Assembly: GCF_000423945.1 (NCBI RefSeq)
Contig: NZ_AUIY01000018.1
Location: 62,001 to 126,000 of the forward strand
Reading direction: 5' to 3'
DNA: 64,000 nt
Source: Butyrivibrio sp. XPD2002
GTDB taxonomy: Bacteria; Bacillota; Clostridia; Lachnospirales; Lachnospiraceae
This document shows, in pieces, positions 16,465-25,214 of this stretch (position 1 is the first letter of the stretch; every line of letters begins with the position of its first letter). Below the pieces are notes generated by a model that saw only the letters and a program-made list of their open reading frames with translations, was not told where the DNA came from and did no database searches. The position numbers were made by a program, and so were the translations under genes.

Positions 16465-17678
16465 AACGAAGGACGATTTTGACAGGGGTATCATTAGCAG
16501 CATCTATACTTGTAAGCGGCTGTGGTATGATCGACAACGCTGCGGATAATTTTGTTGGCGTAATACAGCAGACTAAAAGGGAATCAGAGGATTGGGATTA
16601 CGGTTTTAAGATTGCCTATAAAGAGGTCAAATCCTCTTATGATGGCAACAAGACATTTTCTAATCCTGAAAATGACTATTCTAAAGGAGAGCTTTTTGAG
16701 GGAAAATATGCTGTTCTCATGATGGACGATGCGGAAACTGCTTCGGCGCTTTATAGGACTATTAGCAGGAATGCGGATGCCAGGATTGCAGATTTAGAAA
16801 AGACTACCCTGGAAGTGACTAAGCAAGCCAGAGCTGCCTACGAGGATGCTATCGACAACGACCGACCCTTCATCGGGCCATATTATTACTATGAAAATGT
16901 TAATGTGATTCGTGCGGATGATACACTGGTCAGTACAACGACTACGATTGATGAGTTTTACGGTGGCCCTCACGATAATATTGTACAATATGGCTGCACC
17001 TATGATACCAGGACTGGAGAAGAGCTGAGAATCGGAGATGTTTTAAAGTGCTCCGAGGACGAGCTGAGAAGGATTCTGGCAGAGGAGCTATATGCAACTG
17101 AAGAGGATGAAAACCAGTTCATGAACCTGGATAATACGCTTTCTCATTATAAATTCGAGCCAGTCAGCTCCTATACTTCGGACGATGAAAATGCAGAATT
17201 GCCATATAACTGGTATTTTGCAGGTGATGGTCTGCATTTTATCTTCAATGTCTACGAGCTTACTTCTTACAACTATGGCGCCTCGGACGTCGTTCTTGGA
17301 TATGACGAGTATGAGAGCGTGATTGATGAAAAGTATATTCCCGCTGCAGATAGCTATTATGTGACATCGCATACGGTTTATGCAGGTAGTGACAAGCCTG
17401 ATGAAAATGGGATCACTCTGGATTTCATTGCAGATATCAAGAATTCAGGCATAATGGTAGATTATTATTACGTCCACCAAAAGGATGGAAAGGCTTTCAT
17501 ATATGTAGTTCTTCCTGAAGAGGATGAATCCTACAAGCTTTTCGTGTATGAAGTCACAGATGGAAATCCCCGTCCAGTCAGCATAAGAACCTGCGAGAGA
17601 TCTGCGGAGGAGTTGAAGGATGGCTATACCGCATATCCTGCTTATGCCTTCTGGGGAAGGGATTTGATGGGCAGATAG
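16461..17678 (+). CDS. RsiV-like (DUF3298) lipoprotein
   Basis: 405 residues. Lipobox VSGC at about residue 21 gives an outer-face lipid anchor. Residues about 140-275 resemble the DUF3298/RsiV extracellular domain, with FYGGPHDN, DTRTGEELRIGDVL, GDGLHFIFNVYELTSYNYGA and DVVLGYDEY. In RsiV this domain binds lysozyme and releases a sigma factor, but this protein has no intracellular anti-sigma segment and no sigma gene is near. It may be a free sensor, inhibitor or binding protein. Coupled to the DUF3592-like gene upstream. Confidence 0.75.
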   Translation: MKRRTILTGVSLAASILVSGCGMIDNAADNFVGVIQQTKRESEDWDYGFKIAYKEVKSSYDGNKTFSNPENDYSKGELFEGKYAVLMMDDAETASALYRTISRNADARIADLEKTTLEVTKQARAAYEDAIDNDRPFIGPYYYYENVNVIRADDTLVSTTTTIDEFYGGPHDNIVQYGCTYDTRTGEELRIGDVLKCSEDELRRILAEELYATEEDENQFMNLDNTLSHYKFEPVSSYTSDDENAELPYNWYFAGDGLHFIFNVYELTSYNYGASDVVLGYDEYESVIDEKYIPAADSYYVTSHTVYAGSDKPDENGITLDFIADIKNSGIMVDYYYVHQKDGKAFIYVVLPEEDESYKLFVYEVTDGNPRPVSIRTCERSAEELKDGYTAYPAYAFWGRDLMGR

Positions 17679-17692
17679 TGTGAAGATGATAT

Positions 17693-17845
17693 TTAATTAA
17701 TTTTAAGAGTATTCATCATGTAGGAAAATCTGTGTCCAAAACCTTCTGCGCTTTCGTAAGTGTAGTGCGCAGTTCCTACAAGGCTTCCGTCTCCTGAAGG
17801 AATAATATATATCGCCTGAAGCTTTGAAGAAGATTCTGCAATTGT
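17693..17845 (-). pseudogene. C-terminal remnant of an unknown protein
   Basis: About 45 codons read in protein-like fashion on the minus strand (AIYIIPSGDGSLVGTAHYTY, then EGFGHRFSYMMNTLKIN) to a TAA at 17693. The frame has no start codon: a stop lies just upstream, inside the end of the phosphodiesterase gene. It looks like the surviving end of a gene cut by a deletion. Confidence 0.5.
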
Positions 17846-17847
17846 AA

Positions 17848-18354
17848 TTACTCTTCTATCTTTTTAATCTCCGGGATTATCTCATAATCATCCGTAATCG
17901 TAATAACGGCATAAGTCGCTTTATCACCTGAGACCTGGGGATAGCAGATGCTTCCGGGGTTTACAAGGGTGATGTTGTTTTCGGTGTCCTTTACTATCTC
18001 AGCATAGTGGCTGTGCCCGAAGAGAACAAGGTCAGCGTGTCTTGACTTTGCTGCTTCCTTTAAAGTCTTAAGGTTTTCCTCATATTTGACATTGTAGGCA
18101 GTTCCATGTGTTGCCCATACGCTTAAGAAGCCAGCCTTGAACTCTTCATCGAGTGGAAGGCTGTTCCCAAAGTCGCAGTTACCGCGGACTATCTTTACTT
18201 CATAGGGCGGATTGTCTCCTGTTATGGAAGTGATGGAGCCCTGAATATCTCCGCAGTGGACAAGGATATCGAAGGGAGATTCCTTCTCGATCGCCTTTTT
18301 GGCAAATCCAGGATAACCATGTGAATCAGATATTACTAAGAGTTTTACGTTCAT
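17848..18354 (-). CDS. YfcE/MJ0936-family metallophosphodiesterase
   Basis: 168 residues, cytoplasmic. The metal-binding motifs of the family are all visible in order: SDSHG, HCGDIQG, RGNCD, THG, FGHSHYAE and NPGSICYP. Such enzymes hydrolyse phosphodiester bonds in small model substrates and need Mn or similar metals; the natural substrate is uncertain. GGAG precedes the ATG. A protein remnant directly follows the stop. Confidence 0.9.
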   Translation of the reverse strand: MNVKLLVISDSHGYPGFAKKAIEKESPFDILVHCGDIQGSITSITGDNPPYEVKIVRGNCDFGNSLPLDEEFKAGFLSVWATHGTAYNVKYEENLKTLKEAAKSRHADLVLFGHSHYAEIVKDTENNITLVNPGSICYPQVSGDKATYAVITITDDYEIIPEIKKIEE

Positions 18355-18434
18355 GTTGATATCTCCGATATATTATTAGCCTACAAAAACCTTACTCAAG
18401 CTGTTACAATGCCTTTTTAGTTTCACCTACAATT

Positions 18435-18986
18435 TTAGCCTCGTTCTATATGGGCATCTTTGAGAATAGCCTCCACGTCAGCGCCTATAATATCAAGGCC
18501 CTCGGCCTTAATCTGGTATACTTCGTCTATTCCGTAAAAATTATTGGCGAGCGCTTTTACATACCCGAATCCGGGTTCATCAGATAAAATCGGTCCACCG
18601 GCTGTTGTTACGTAATACAGCTTCTTTGCCTTGCAGAGCCCCATAGGAGTGCCGGTTTCCGAATAGGTAAATGTCAGTCCAAGGACATTGATCTGCTCAA
18701 AAAACTGTTTAAGCATGGCAGGAAATGATAGATCATAATAAGGAGCAGCTATTACTATTAAATCCGCATCCGCGAAGTCTCGCCCAAGTGAAAACATGGA
18801 ATCATCGTATTTTCCTGCATTTTTCAAATCCTCTCGATGATTTATGAACTCTTCATCTACGATAGGGAATTTTACATTTTCCAGTTTTACTTCCTTTATT
18901 TCGCCTTCGAGAGTAGCAAGCAGCTGCTTAGCTAATCTGAGAGTTCTTGATTCCTTGCGAACACAGGCATTAACAAATAGAATCAT
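18435..18986 (-). CDS. Flavodoxin-fold NAD(P)H oxidoreductase
   Basis: 183 residues of the Flavodoxin_2/azoreductase type. The FMN phosphate-binding loop lies at the N-terminus (FVNACVRKESRTLRLAKQLL), followed by VIAAPYYDLSFPAMLKQFFEQ and the TTAGGP loop, both typical of NAD(P)H:quinone or azo-reductases. Cytoplasmic, FMN-dependent two-electron reduction of quinones or azo compounds is expected from the family. AAAGGAG precedes the start. Single-gene unit. Confidence 0.87.
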   Translation of the reverse strand: MILFVNACVRKESRTLRLAKQLLATLEGEIKEVKLENVKFPIVDEEFINHREDLKNAGKYDDSMFSLGRDFADADLIVIAAPYYDLSFPAMLKQFFEQINVLGLTFTYSETGTPMGLCKAKKLYYVTTAGGPILSDEPGFGYVKALANNFYGIDEVYQIKAEGLDIIGADVEAILKDAHIERG

Positions 18987-19024
18987 AGGATACTCCTTTC
19001 TTTTGATTGCTTTTCTATACGTTA

Positions 19025-19651
19025 TTATCCAATTTTCTTCCAGTCGGATCGATCCAGAAGATAGTCAGTGACAGATTCCTTTAATTCCTTTTCAAAATCT
19101 TCCTTTGTGACGTCTTTATCCATAACTTTATATTCCGGAATGTTCGATTCAGAGTCAGAATTTGAAAATTCTTCCTGGACAAAAAGGTGATTTACAGGTT
19201 CTTTCTCTCCTGCCGATTGATAACAGTAGATATCATAAGATATCTGGTCACCGTAATCATATTCCTCAACCATCAGGCCGTTTTTAAGCGGATAACTATA
19301 GCAGATCGCTTCTACACTGTCACTGTACCAGCAGACAATTTTTCCATCTGCATAATGAAATACAGAATTAAAAGCGCCCGGATCATCTTCCATCTGAATC
19401 AGAAGCTCGTCTGTTTTATCGCCATCAAGGTCCAAAAATGTGTACTCATAATCAAAAGCTTCTTCGGAAAATTCAGGGACAAACCATTGATCCTTTGATG
19501 AATCAAGAAGACTGGTATCTCCTGATACAAACTTTTCAAAAGCTTTATGGGCAACATCGTTTTCATTGCTTGTCTGATTTTTTAATGGCCCGCAAGCCGC
19601 TAATAAGCTGAGGCCAAGTATGCCTGTTGTTATAAGTTTAATTCTTTTCAT
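19025..19651 (-). CDS. Lipoprotein of unknown function
   Basis: 208 residues with a clear lipobox (LLAAC, Cys20). The mature part is acidic and contains FLDLDGDKTDELLI, a pattern seen in repeat-type, calcium-loop-like secreted proteins, but I cannot name a family. It begins 15 bases after the stop of the C39-like peptidase gene, so the two are likely cotranscribed and both products would be outside the membrane. Confidence 0.7.
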   Translation of the reverse strand: MKRIKLITTGILGLSLLAACGPLKNQTSNENDVAHKAFEKFVSGDTSLLDSSKDQWFVPEFSEEAFDYEYTFLDLDGDKTDELLIQMEDDPGAFNSVFHYADGKIVCWYSDSVEAICYSYPLKNGLMVEEYDYGDQISYDIYCYQSAGEKEPVNHLFVQEEFSNSDSESNIPEYKVMDKDVTKEDFEKELKESVTDYLLDRSDWKKIG

Positions 19652-19666
19652 TTTTTCTCCAGTATA

Positions 19667-20398
19667 TTACATATTATCCTTCACTTTTACCGCGATAATT
19701 CTTCCCTGAGCGCGAAGAGCCCCCTCTGATTCCACAGTGAAAACGGTATTTTTCTCAAACATTCCTATTGCGAAGCCCATTTTAAGAAACCAAGGCATAT
19801 CTTTATAAGCTTCAAAGCTTGTTCTATCTAGGAATTCCTCTACAGATATTTCCTCAACATATCCATAAGGATTGGCAATAACCACTTTGTCATTTGGAAT
19901 ATCTAAGCCGGTTATCAGTGAGTAATGAAGGGTCCATTCGTCTCCATAAAGAGCTGCCCACTCGAAAGGAACAGGAATACCATTAGCCAGATTATTGTAG
20001 ACAGCGTCGATAAGTTCAGTATTTTTCATGTACTTATGAATGGTGGTTTTGTATTCCGGGAACTGCTTGTTCATTTCGGCACAAAAAGCTTCTCCCGTTG
20101 AGGTTATTACTTTTCCATAATCAGAAAACAGACTTTCCTCAGTAACATTTTTGCCACTCCATGTACTGAACATTTCTATTACGGCATATCCACAGGAAAT
20201 ATCCTGTTTTATGACTTCAACACCATCTACAGATACCGGTGTTGAATACTTGCTATCCTGAAAAATGGATGAATAATCATCTAATATTGCTGATGTCCTT
20301 ATTTTTAAGCTTACTAAAGCGATGATAACTATTGTGAAAAAGAGTGCAATTATGCTCAATATTACGATTGGTATTTTTGCGTGTTTATTTTTTTTCAT
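19667..20398 (-). CDS. Membrane-anchored C39-like peptidase
   Basis: 243 residues. One N-terminal membrane anchor (about 9-31), then a papain-like C39_2 domain. The catalytic Cys69 is in QDISCGYAV, His158 in WTLHYSLITG, and the third residue lies in IANPYG. C39-type domains cleave double-glycine leader peptides or act on peptide bonds in the envelope; no ABC transporter or bacteriocin precursor is adjacent, so the substrate is open. First gene of an operon with the lipoprotein at 19025. Confidence 0.8.
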   Translation of the reverse strand: MKKNKHAKIPIVILSIIALFFTIVIIALVSLKIRTSAILDDYSSIFQDSKYSTPVSVDGVEVIKQDISCGYAVIEMFSTWSGKNVTEESLFSDYGKVITSTGEAFCAEMNKQFPEYKTTIHKYMKNTELIDAVYNNLANGIPVPFEWAALYGDEWTLHYSLITGLDIPNDKVVIANPYGYVEEISVEEFLDRTSFEAYKDMPWFLKMGFAIGMFEKNTVFTVESEGALRAQGRIIAVKVKDNM

Positions 20399-20435
20399 TC
20401 CATCTCCGTTATGTATTTAGCTGATTTTTTTCTGG

Positions 20436-21278
20436 TTATTTAGATTTTTGATCTGCGAAGTAATGTTTTTTTGCATAAGCAAAATGTTTATTATAGCTTT
20501 TGATAGCCGCTTTCCCTGCAGGGCTATCAGGTTCACTCATGTCAAAGGCATGATATAACCCCTCATATACATCAACTTTAGCAGGTATTCCTGCGGCTTT
20601 AAGGTTGTTGATATATGTAAGGGTTTCGCAATAGAAGGGTTCTGTGGTACATACAAAGGTATATGCCGGTGGAAGCCCTGAGTAATCCTTTTGTCTTGCG
20701 GGAGCAGCGTAAGGCGATACTTCCTTTTTGGCATTTTTTCTGAGATAAACAGCCCATGCCTGGTGGTTTCTTCTGGTATTCCAGACCTTTGCATGATTAT
20801 CTCTGGAACTATCCGTATCGAAATTGTCGATCATAGGATAAAGTGGCATCTGGAATGCAATATTAACCTCTCCTTTGTCCCTTGCGTACATTGAAATAGC
20901 AGCAGCCAGGCCACCGCCCGCGCTCTCGCCTCCGACCATTATCTGACTTGGGTTTATACCAAGCTCCCTTGCATGTTTTTTCATATACAAAAGAGCTCCG
21001 TAGCAATCCTTAAGAGCCGTCGGATAAGGGTGGAACAAGGATAAATGATAGCCTGGAGCTATTACAACTGCGCCATGGTTTCTTACAAGATCGGCAGCTC
21101 TGCCTATGTAGGCCATTTCTTTCATTCCGGTCATGTAACCACCGCCATGGATCCACAGTACTCCGGGCGCATTCTTGGGTTTAGATATGGGCTGCAAAAT
21201 AAGGAGCGGAACTCTAAGACCATTAACTCTTATTGATGTTCTTTTGCTTCGTATACCTTTAGTATTAAATCTATACAT
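20436..21278 (-). CDS. HSL-type alpha/beta hydrolase (esterase)
   Basis: 280 residues. The hormone-sensitive-lipase family signatures are present: oxyanion motif HGGGYMTG, nucleophile Ser in GGESAGGG, an acidic residue in the TEPFYCE region and His in GLYHAFDM. It should hydrolyse short-chain esters in the cytoplasm; there is no signal peptide. GAGG lies 7 bases before the ATG. It could remove acetyl or aromatic groups from imported sugars, but context gives no proof. Confidence 0.88.
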   Translation of the reverse strand: MYRFNTKGIRSKRTSIRVNGLRVPLLILQPISKPKNAPGVLWIHGGGYMTGMKEMAYIGRAADLVRNHGAVVIAPGYHLSLFHPYPTALKDCYGALLYMKKHARELGINPSQIMVGGESAGGGLAAAISMYARDKGEVNIAFQMPLYPMIDNFDTDSSRDNHAKVWNTRRNHQAWAVYLRKNAKKEVSPYAAPARQKDYSGLPPAYTFVCTTEPFYCETLTYINNLKAAGIPAKVDVYEGLYHAFDMSEPDSPAGKAAIKSYNKHFAYAKKHYFADQKSK

Positions 21279-21305
21279 AACAGTTCCTCATGAATATTGT
21301 CCCGA

Positions 21306-21530
21306 TTATGCTTCTTTTGCCACAAAACCGATTATCATAGCTATTATGAGTATAGGGAATGCCAGGTAAAGCAGTCCACCAACAACCATTGCTATAAGAA
21401 TAAACGGCAAAAATACAATATAGAAAGCTATCTTTATTATGCTCCATGAGAACTTAAAAGCAAATCCTATGAGCTTTCCAACCATGCCAAGTAAGCAAAT
21501 GTAAAAAATAAATGTCAGTAACATGTTCAT
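21306..21530 (-). CDS. Small hydrophobic membrane protein, 74 aa
   Basis: Almost entirely hydrophobic, with two or three spans and a short Lys-containing loop (FAFKFSWSIIK). I start at the ATG at 21530, which has AAAGG 6 bases upstream; two earlier in-frame ATGs lack a correctly spaced site. It precedes the esterase gene by 27 bases on the same strand and may be cotranscribed. Function unknown. Confidence 0.6.
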   Translation of the reverse strand: MNMLLTFIFYICLLGMVGKLIGFAFKFSWSIIKIAFYIVFLPFILIAMVVGGLLYLAFPILIIAMIIGFVAKEA

Positions 21531-21598
21531 CACCATCCTTTTATGAATAAACAAGTGTTTTTGTTTATGTTTATATTCTACATACAAACTGTTATCTG

Positions 21599-21775
21599 TT
21601 ATATATTATATAGAGAAAAAAACAAGACCTTATTTCCCTTTTGGGGAGAAATATGGTCGTTACATAAAAAATCAAGTAGAATCTCAGGGTACTCCTTCTG
21701 TAAACTCTGGAAGATTCCGCCTACTGCAACCCTGCATTCTACAGGCCCCATGCCTGAACTAATCTGCATTATCAT
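21599..21775 (-). pseudogene. prfH: Remnant of prfH (peptide chain release factor H)
   Basis: A 58-codon frame starts at an ATG overlapping the rtcB stop (TGATG), with GGAGG 9 bases upstream. Its first 30 residues, MIMQISSGMGPVECRVAVGG and on through FQSLQKEYPEI, match the PrfH N-terminus (QxSSxxGPxEC, then a helix). A normal PrfH has about 200 residues with a GGQ motif; here the similarity stops after about 35 residues and the frame runs into a terminator. RtcB-PrfH pairs are known to rescue and repair ribosomes cut in the 16S decoding centre. The partner is thus lost here. Confidence 0.82.
21615..21658 (-). terminator. Terminator after rtcB and prfH remnant
   Basis: GACC-ATATTTCTCCCC pairs with GGGAAATAAGGTC around AAAA on the minus strand, and a T-rich run (TTGTTTTTTTC) follows. 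It overlaps the end of the prfH remnant, so the truncated unit still terminates cleanly. Confidence 0.75.
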
Positions 21776-22911
21776 CACGCATTACCTCCCTTGTAGTTAT
21801 ATATAGGCTTGAGGATCTTTGTGATGTCCACAGTTTCTGCTACGGCATCCTTGATGTAATCGATATTCCTGTATGCAAAAGGTGCTTCATCCAGTGTGTC
21901 CTTGCTGATGCAGCTTGAATAGATGCCCTTCATGGATGACTTTAACTCGGATACTGTATGGGATTTTAAGGTCTGTTCCCTTGAAGTAAGCCTTCCGGCA
22001 CCGTGCGGTGCAGAACAGTTCCACTCTTCATTTCCCTTTCCTTTTCCAAGAATCACGCCATCTCTCATATTGATGGGGATGATTACATCTTCATTTTTCC
22101 TGGCGGAGATAGCGCCCTTTCTAAGGATGGGCTCATTTCCATCAAAGTCTGCGTAATTGTGGATGCATGAATGGATTTCCTGACACTTCCATTTCATTCC
22201 CTTAGCAATTTCTCTTATGATAATACTGCGGTTCAGGTCGGCGTATTCCTGGACTACTGCTATGTCATGCAGATAGTCTGAGAGGAGTTCATCGGTGAGA
22301 TATGTAAGTTCAAAGGGAATATCCTCTTTTCCGTGCTTCTTAAGGTACTCATGGCCTTCACTCATGTAGTACTCTGCCACTTCTTTTCCAAGATGACGGC
22401 TACCGGTATGAACTATGAGGTATCCCTCGCCATCATCATCTACATCAATCTCAATGAAGTGATTTCCACCGCCCAAGGTTCCCAGGCTGAGCATGGCCTT
22501 CTCATATCTTATGTGCTCAGCGCAAAGAAGCTCTGCAAGGTCAAAGTCTGCAGCCTTGGAATGCGCTGTACTTCTAATACCAAAGCCCACCGGCACATTC
22601 TCTCGGATCACGGTATCAAGCTTCTGAAAATCCTTTCTTACCTTTCCAATCTTTACCATGCTCATTCCACATCCGATATCAATGCCCAGAAGTGCAGGAA
22701 TTACCGCATCTTTTACTATCATGGTAAGTCCGATGGGACCAACCTTTCCCGGATGAACATCCGGCATTACTCTAATATTGCTGCCCTTGGCAGCCTCAGT
22801 GTCACAGATCATCTTTATCTGTGCGATGGTATACTGATCCACGTTTCCATCAGACTCATCTCCAATGCACATGATCATGGCATCTGAGTATTTTCCATTT
22901 ATTTGTATCAA
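21775..22911 (-). CDS. rtcB: RtcB-family RNA ligase (PrfH-associated type)
   Basis: 378 residues from a TTG start with GGAGGG 6-7 bases upstream; the N-terminus MIQINGKYSDAMI matches family starts. Catalytic and metal motifs are present: GIDIGCGMSM, LGGGNHFIEID, VHTGSRHLG, RKGAISARK and SAPHGAGRLTSR with the guanylylated His. RtcB joins 2',3'-cyclic phosphate or 3'-phosphate and 5'-OH RNA ends using GTP and Mn. The downstream prfH remnant marks it as the ribosome-repair type. The reading frame is intact, so the ligase may still act without its partner. Confidence 0.92.
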   Translation of the reverse strand: MIQINGKYSDAMIMCIGDESDGNVDQYTIAQIKMICDTEAAKGSNIRVMPDVHPGKVGPIGLTMIVKDAVIPALLGIDIGCGMSMVKIGKVRKDFQKLDTVIRENVPVGFGIRSTAHSKAADFDLAELLCAEHIRYEKAMLSLGTLGGGNHFIEIDVDDDGEGYLIVHTGSRHLGKEVAEYYMSEGHEYLKKHGKEDIPFELTYLTDELLSDYLHDIAVVQEYADLNRSIIIREIAKGMKWKCQEIHSCIHNYADFDGNEPILRKGAISARKNEDVIIPINMRDGVILGKGKGNEEWNCSAPHGAGRLTSREQTLKSHTVSELKSSMKGIYSSCISKDTLDEAPFAYRNIDYIKDAVAETVDITKILKPIYNYKGGNA

Positions 22912-22971
22912 AACAAACCCTCCGTGTGGTGTCTTAGCAAAAATGCGCGCAAAAACCTTCCAAAATGTTGA

Positions 22972-23739
22972 TCAGTCCAGCTTTTTCGTTAATCGCTCTA
23001 GTGAATCCGGGTCAATCGTAAGTACGTTTGACGAAAAGATTGCCTTTACAATCCAGAATAAAATCACAAGCACAAGTATCGGGATGATGCATGTAGTAAC
23101 CAGCATTACTGCGAGGGTTTCAAGGAGACTGCTAAGAAAAGAAGTGACCTTGTCCACGGTATTGCTGGTTATTGATGTAAGCTCGCTGAATATTCCACCC
23201 TCTGCTTCTCCTTCGATATCCAGGTCATTGTACTCTTCAACTGCAGAATTTACGCTGTCAGCCTGTGTTTTATAAACCATGTCAGATAGCTTGACACTTG
23301 CAGGGACAATTATGAAAATGATAAGTCCTAAAAAGGCGATCTTTCCTGCAACGTTGTACCACGTCTTTTTTCCAAATAATACCGCTGCGCATATAACTAT
23401 GCAGGCTGCAGGTATAAGAACCGAAAATGCTATGTAACCTGACAGGCTTATAAGGAATTTTTCAAGGTAAAGTGCGCTGAGTATCACCATGAAATACTTT
23501 GCAAGCTCCGCGAGCTGTTCAGCAATAGGTGTGCACATATCCCCCGGAAGGAGTGAAAGTGTTGCGGAGGTTCCTGCAGCACCTGCAGAGAGAGTCATTA
23601 CGGTTGATATCTTTTCATCCGTCTGCTCTATGGAATGCTTGTGGTTAGCGGGATCGCCGGCCCATGGTGCTATTTTTGTAAAAGAAATAACTGCTATAAG
23701 TAAAAAGAATGCTATTAGCGTCGCTTTCTTAAGATTCAT
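22972..23739 (-). CDS. Polytopic membrane protein of unknown function
   Basis: 255 residues from the ATG at 23739 (GGAGGG 6 bases upstream). There is an N-terminal span, a loop of about 70 residues (TISAGAAGTSATLSL-like small-residue stretch), three central spans and a C-terminal span. I do not recognise the family. The start lies inside the end of the DUF4230 gene, an 11-base overlap, so both are cotranslated and probably act together at the membrane. Confidence 0.7.
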   Translation of the reverse strand: MNLKKATLIAFFLLIAVISFTKIAPWAGDPANHKHSIEQTDEKISTVMTLSAGAAGTSATLSLLPGDMCTPIAEQLAELAKYFMVILSALYLEKFLISLSGYIAFSVLIPAACIVICAAVLFGKKTWYNVAGKIAFLGLIIFIIVPASVKLSDMVYKTQADSVNSAVEEYNDLDIEGEAEGGIFSELTSITSNTVDKVTSFLSSLLETLAVMLVTTCIIPILVLVILFWIVKAIFSSNVLTIDPDSLERLTKKLD

Positions 23740-24415
23740 TGCTATCCCTCCATTCAAAACTTATGTCATACCCCGATGCCTGCGGGAAATTACCTATGAA
23801 GTTCCTGATAAGGCTCTCTGCCTGATCATCTGAGCGCTCGAGAATACCGTTTTCAAGGGCTTTTGCCTTTGCAGCCTCTTCAAATTCTGCAAGGGACATG
23901 TTGTAATCTTCAAGCTTTATCGGATTCCAAAGAGAATCCTTCTCAGAGTATATCTTAAATGTGTCTTTATCTATCGTTGTCGCCTGTATCTCAGAATGAG
24001 GAAGCTCTACTGTCAGGTGCTTTTTGTCTTCATCCTTGGAAATCGTGATCTTTTCAAAATCAATTCCGGCCATTACTTTCCCATCATAGCTGTAAACAAA
24101 TCCCGACTCTGACGGAATGAATTTGAATATCTTCGTCTCCTTGGTATAGTTCTCCACCTGTGTGAAGTAGTATTCCTGCGTCATGAGGATACCCATATTT
24201 GCAAGGCCGTCCTGTATTGTCTCCGTGCTGATGGAAACAAGTACTTTATCCTCTTTGTCTTTCATTGCGGTAATTGGAGTGTTCTCCTCAGAAGTATCCG
24301 TGGAAGCGGATTTGTCCTTATAATAGCCTGCCATAAGAAATATCATTGCAATGATAGCAATGGCTATGAAACCTAAGCTGACATATTTTCTAGTCTGTTC
24401 TGATACGTTCATCAT
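23729..24415 (-). CDS. DUF4230-family membrane-anchored protein
   Basis: 228 residues. One N-terminal span (about 11-29), then an extracytoplasmic domain with DUF4230 features: paired starts such as STETIQDGLANMGILMTQEYYFT, FVYSYDGKVMAGIDFEKITIS, HLTVELPHSEI and the Ala/Glu-rich C-terminal helix ending in a charged tail. Function of the family is unknown. First gene of a two-gene overlapping unit with the membrane protein at 22972. Confidence 0.8.
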   Translation of the reverse strand: MMNVSEQTRKYVSLGFIAIAIIAMIFLMAGYYKDKSASTDTSEENTPITAMKDKEDKVLVSISTETIQDGLANMGILMTQEYYFTQVENYTKETKIFKFIPSESGFVYSYDGKVMAGIDFEKITISKDEDKKHLTVELPHSEIQATTIDKDTFKIYSEKDSLWNPIKLEDYNMSLAEFEEAAKAKALENGILERSDDQAESLIRNFIGNFPQASGYDISFEWRDSNES

Positions 24416-24563
24416 GTTGTCCTTTCTGGTTAGATTTTAATGTAAATTTAAGATTCTCGAAACCGACTTTTAACATGTAACTGCTATTGTTAGCTTATGG
24501 ATTTATGCATGCATTTTTCCTGTTGTAACACCATTTTTCCACCAAAACAGGAGGTCATGGCTT

Positions 24564-25100
24564 ATGAAAACAAAGAGAATCTTGTCATTATTTTTATGTG
24601 CTGCATTTATTATGATCACATTTACAAACAAAGTAAATGCCTCTTCTCCCGCAGCCGACATTGATACTATCGAAGAGGACGCATCCTCCACACCTACCAT
24701 AGACCCAAATAATTACACCCTTGATGAATTGAATACCTATACAGAGACATTGATCAGTAACAAGTGGGGCAAAGACCAATTCCAATTTCGAGTTTATGAA
24801 GATTGCGTAGTTATTGATTTATGGGGCGATGGTATAGCTGATTTTGCTGAAATGGCCAAAACCAATGCTGAATATAAAGATCTTTGGGATAGCACCGTTG
24901 AGAGCATGCGAGATATGAGCGAGCTCTTTTACGGCCAATATTCCAATTTTGACATGGATACCTATGTATATGTTCTAAATGATAAAAATCTCGATAATGT
25001 CCTTATCATGACAATGGATGGTGTTAGAATTTTTGACTGTGTAAACGATGATGAAGATACAGGGGTAACAATCGACATGACCAGAATGCGATTCAGATAA
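24564..25100 (+). CDS. Secreted protein of unknown function, 178 aa
   Basis: Signal peptide of about 26 residues (cleavage after VNA), then an acidic mature protein with no recognised domain. It has aromatic-rich segments (FQFRVYEDCVVIDLWGDGI, YVYVLNDKNLDNVLI) suggesting a small alpha/beta fold. The ATG has AGGAGG 9 bases upstream. Terminator at 25128. It stands alone and divergent from the DUF4230 unit. Confidence 0.72.
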   Translation: MKTKRILSLFLCAAFIMITFTNKVNASSPAADIDTIEEDASSTPTIDPNNYTLDELNTYTETLISNKWGKDQFQFRVYEDCVVIDLWGDGIADFAEMAKTNAEYKDLWDSTVESMRDMSELFYGQYSNFDMDTYVYVLNDKNLDNVLIMTMDGVRIFDCVNDDEDTGVTIDMTRMRFR

Positions 25101-25127
25101 TACAGATTTCGATATTTGTAATTAAAA

Positions 25128-25159
25128 GAGGAGGGTGCAACTAACCCTCCTCAATTTTT
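25128..25159 (+). terminator. Terminator after the secreted protein gene
   Basis: GAGGAGGGT pairs with ACCCTCCTC around 7 bases, followed by five T residues. Confidence 0.88.
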
Positions 25160-25170
25160 CGCATTTAACT

Positions 25171-25202
25171 TAAAAAAGGTTCCAGCACTCGCCAGAACCT
25201 TT
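25171..25202 (-). terminator. Terminator of the DUF3990/DUF3791 unit
   Basis: On the minus strand AAAGGTTC pairs with GAACCTTT and a run of six T follows; it lies 13 bases after the stop at 25215. Confidence 0.82.
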
Positions 25203-25214
25203 AGATACAATAAA

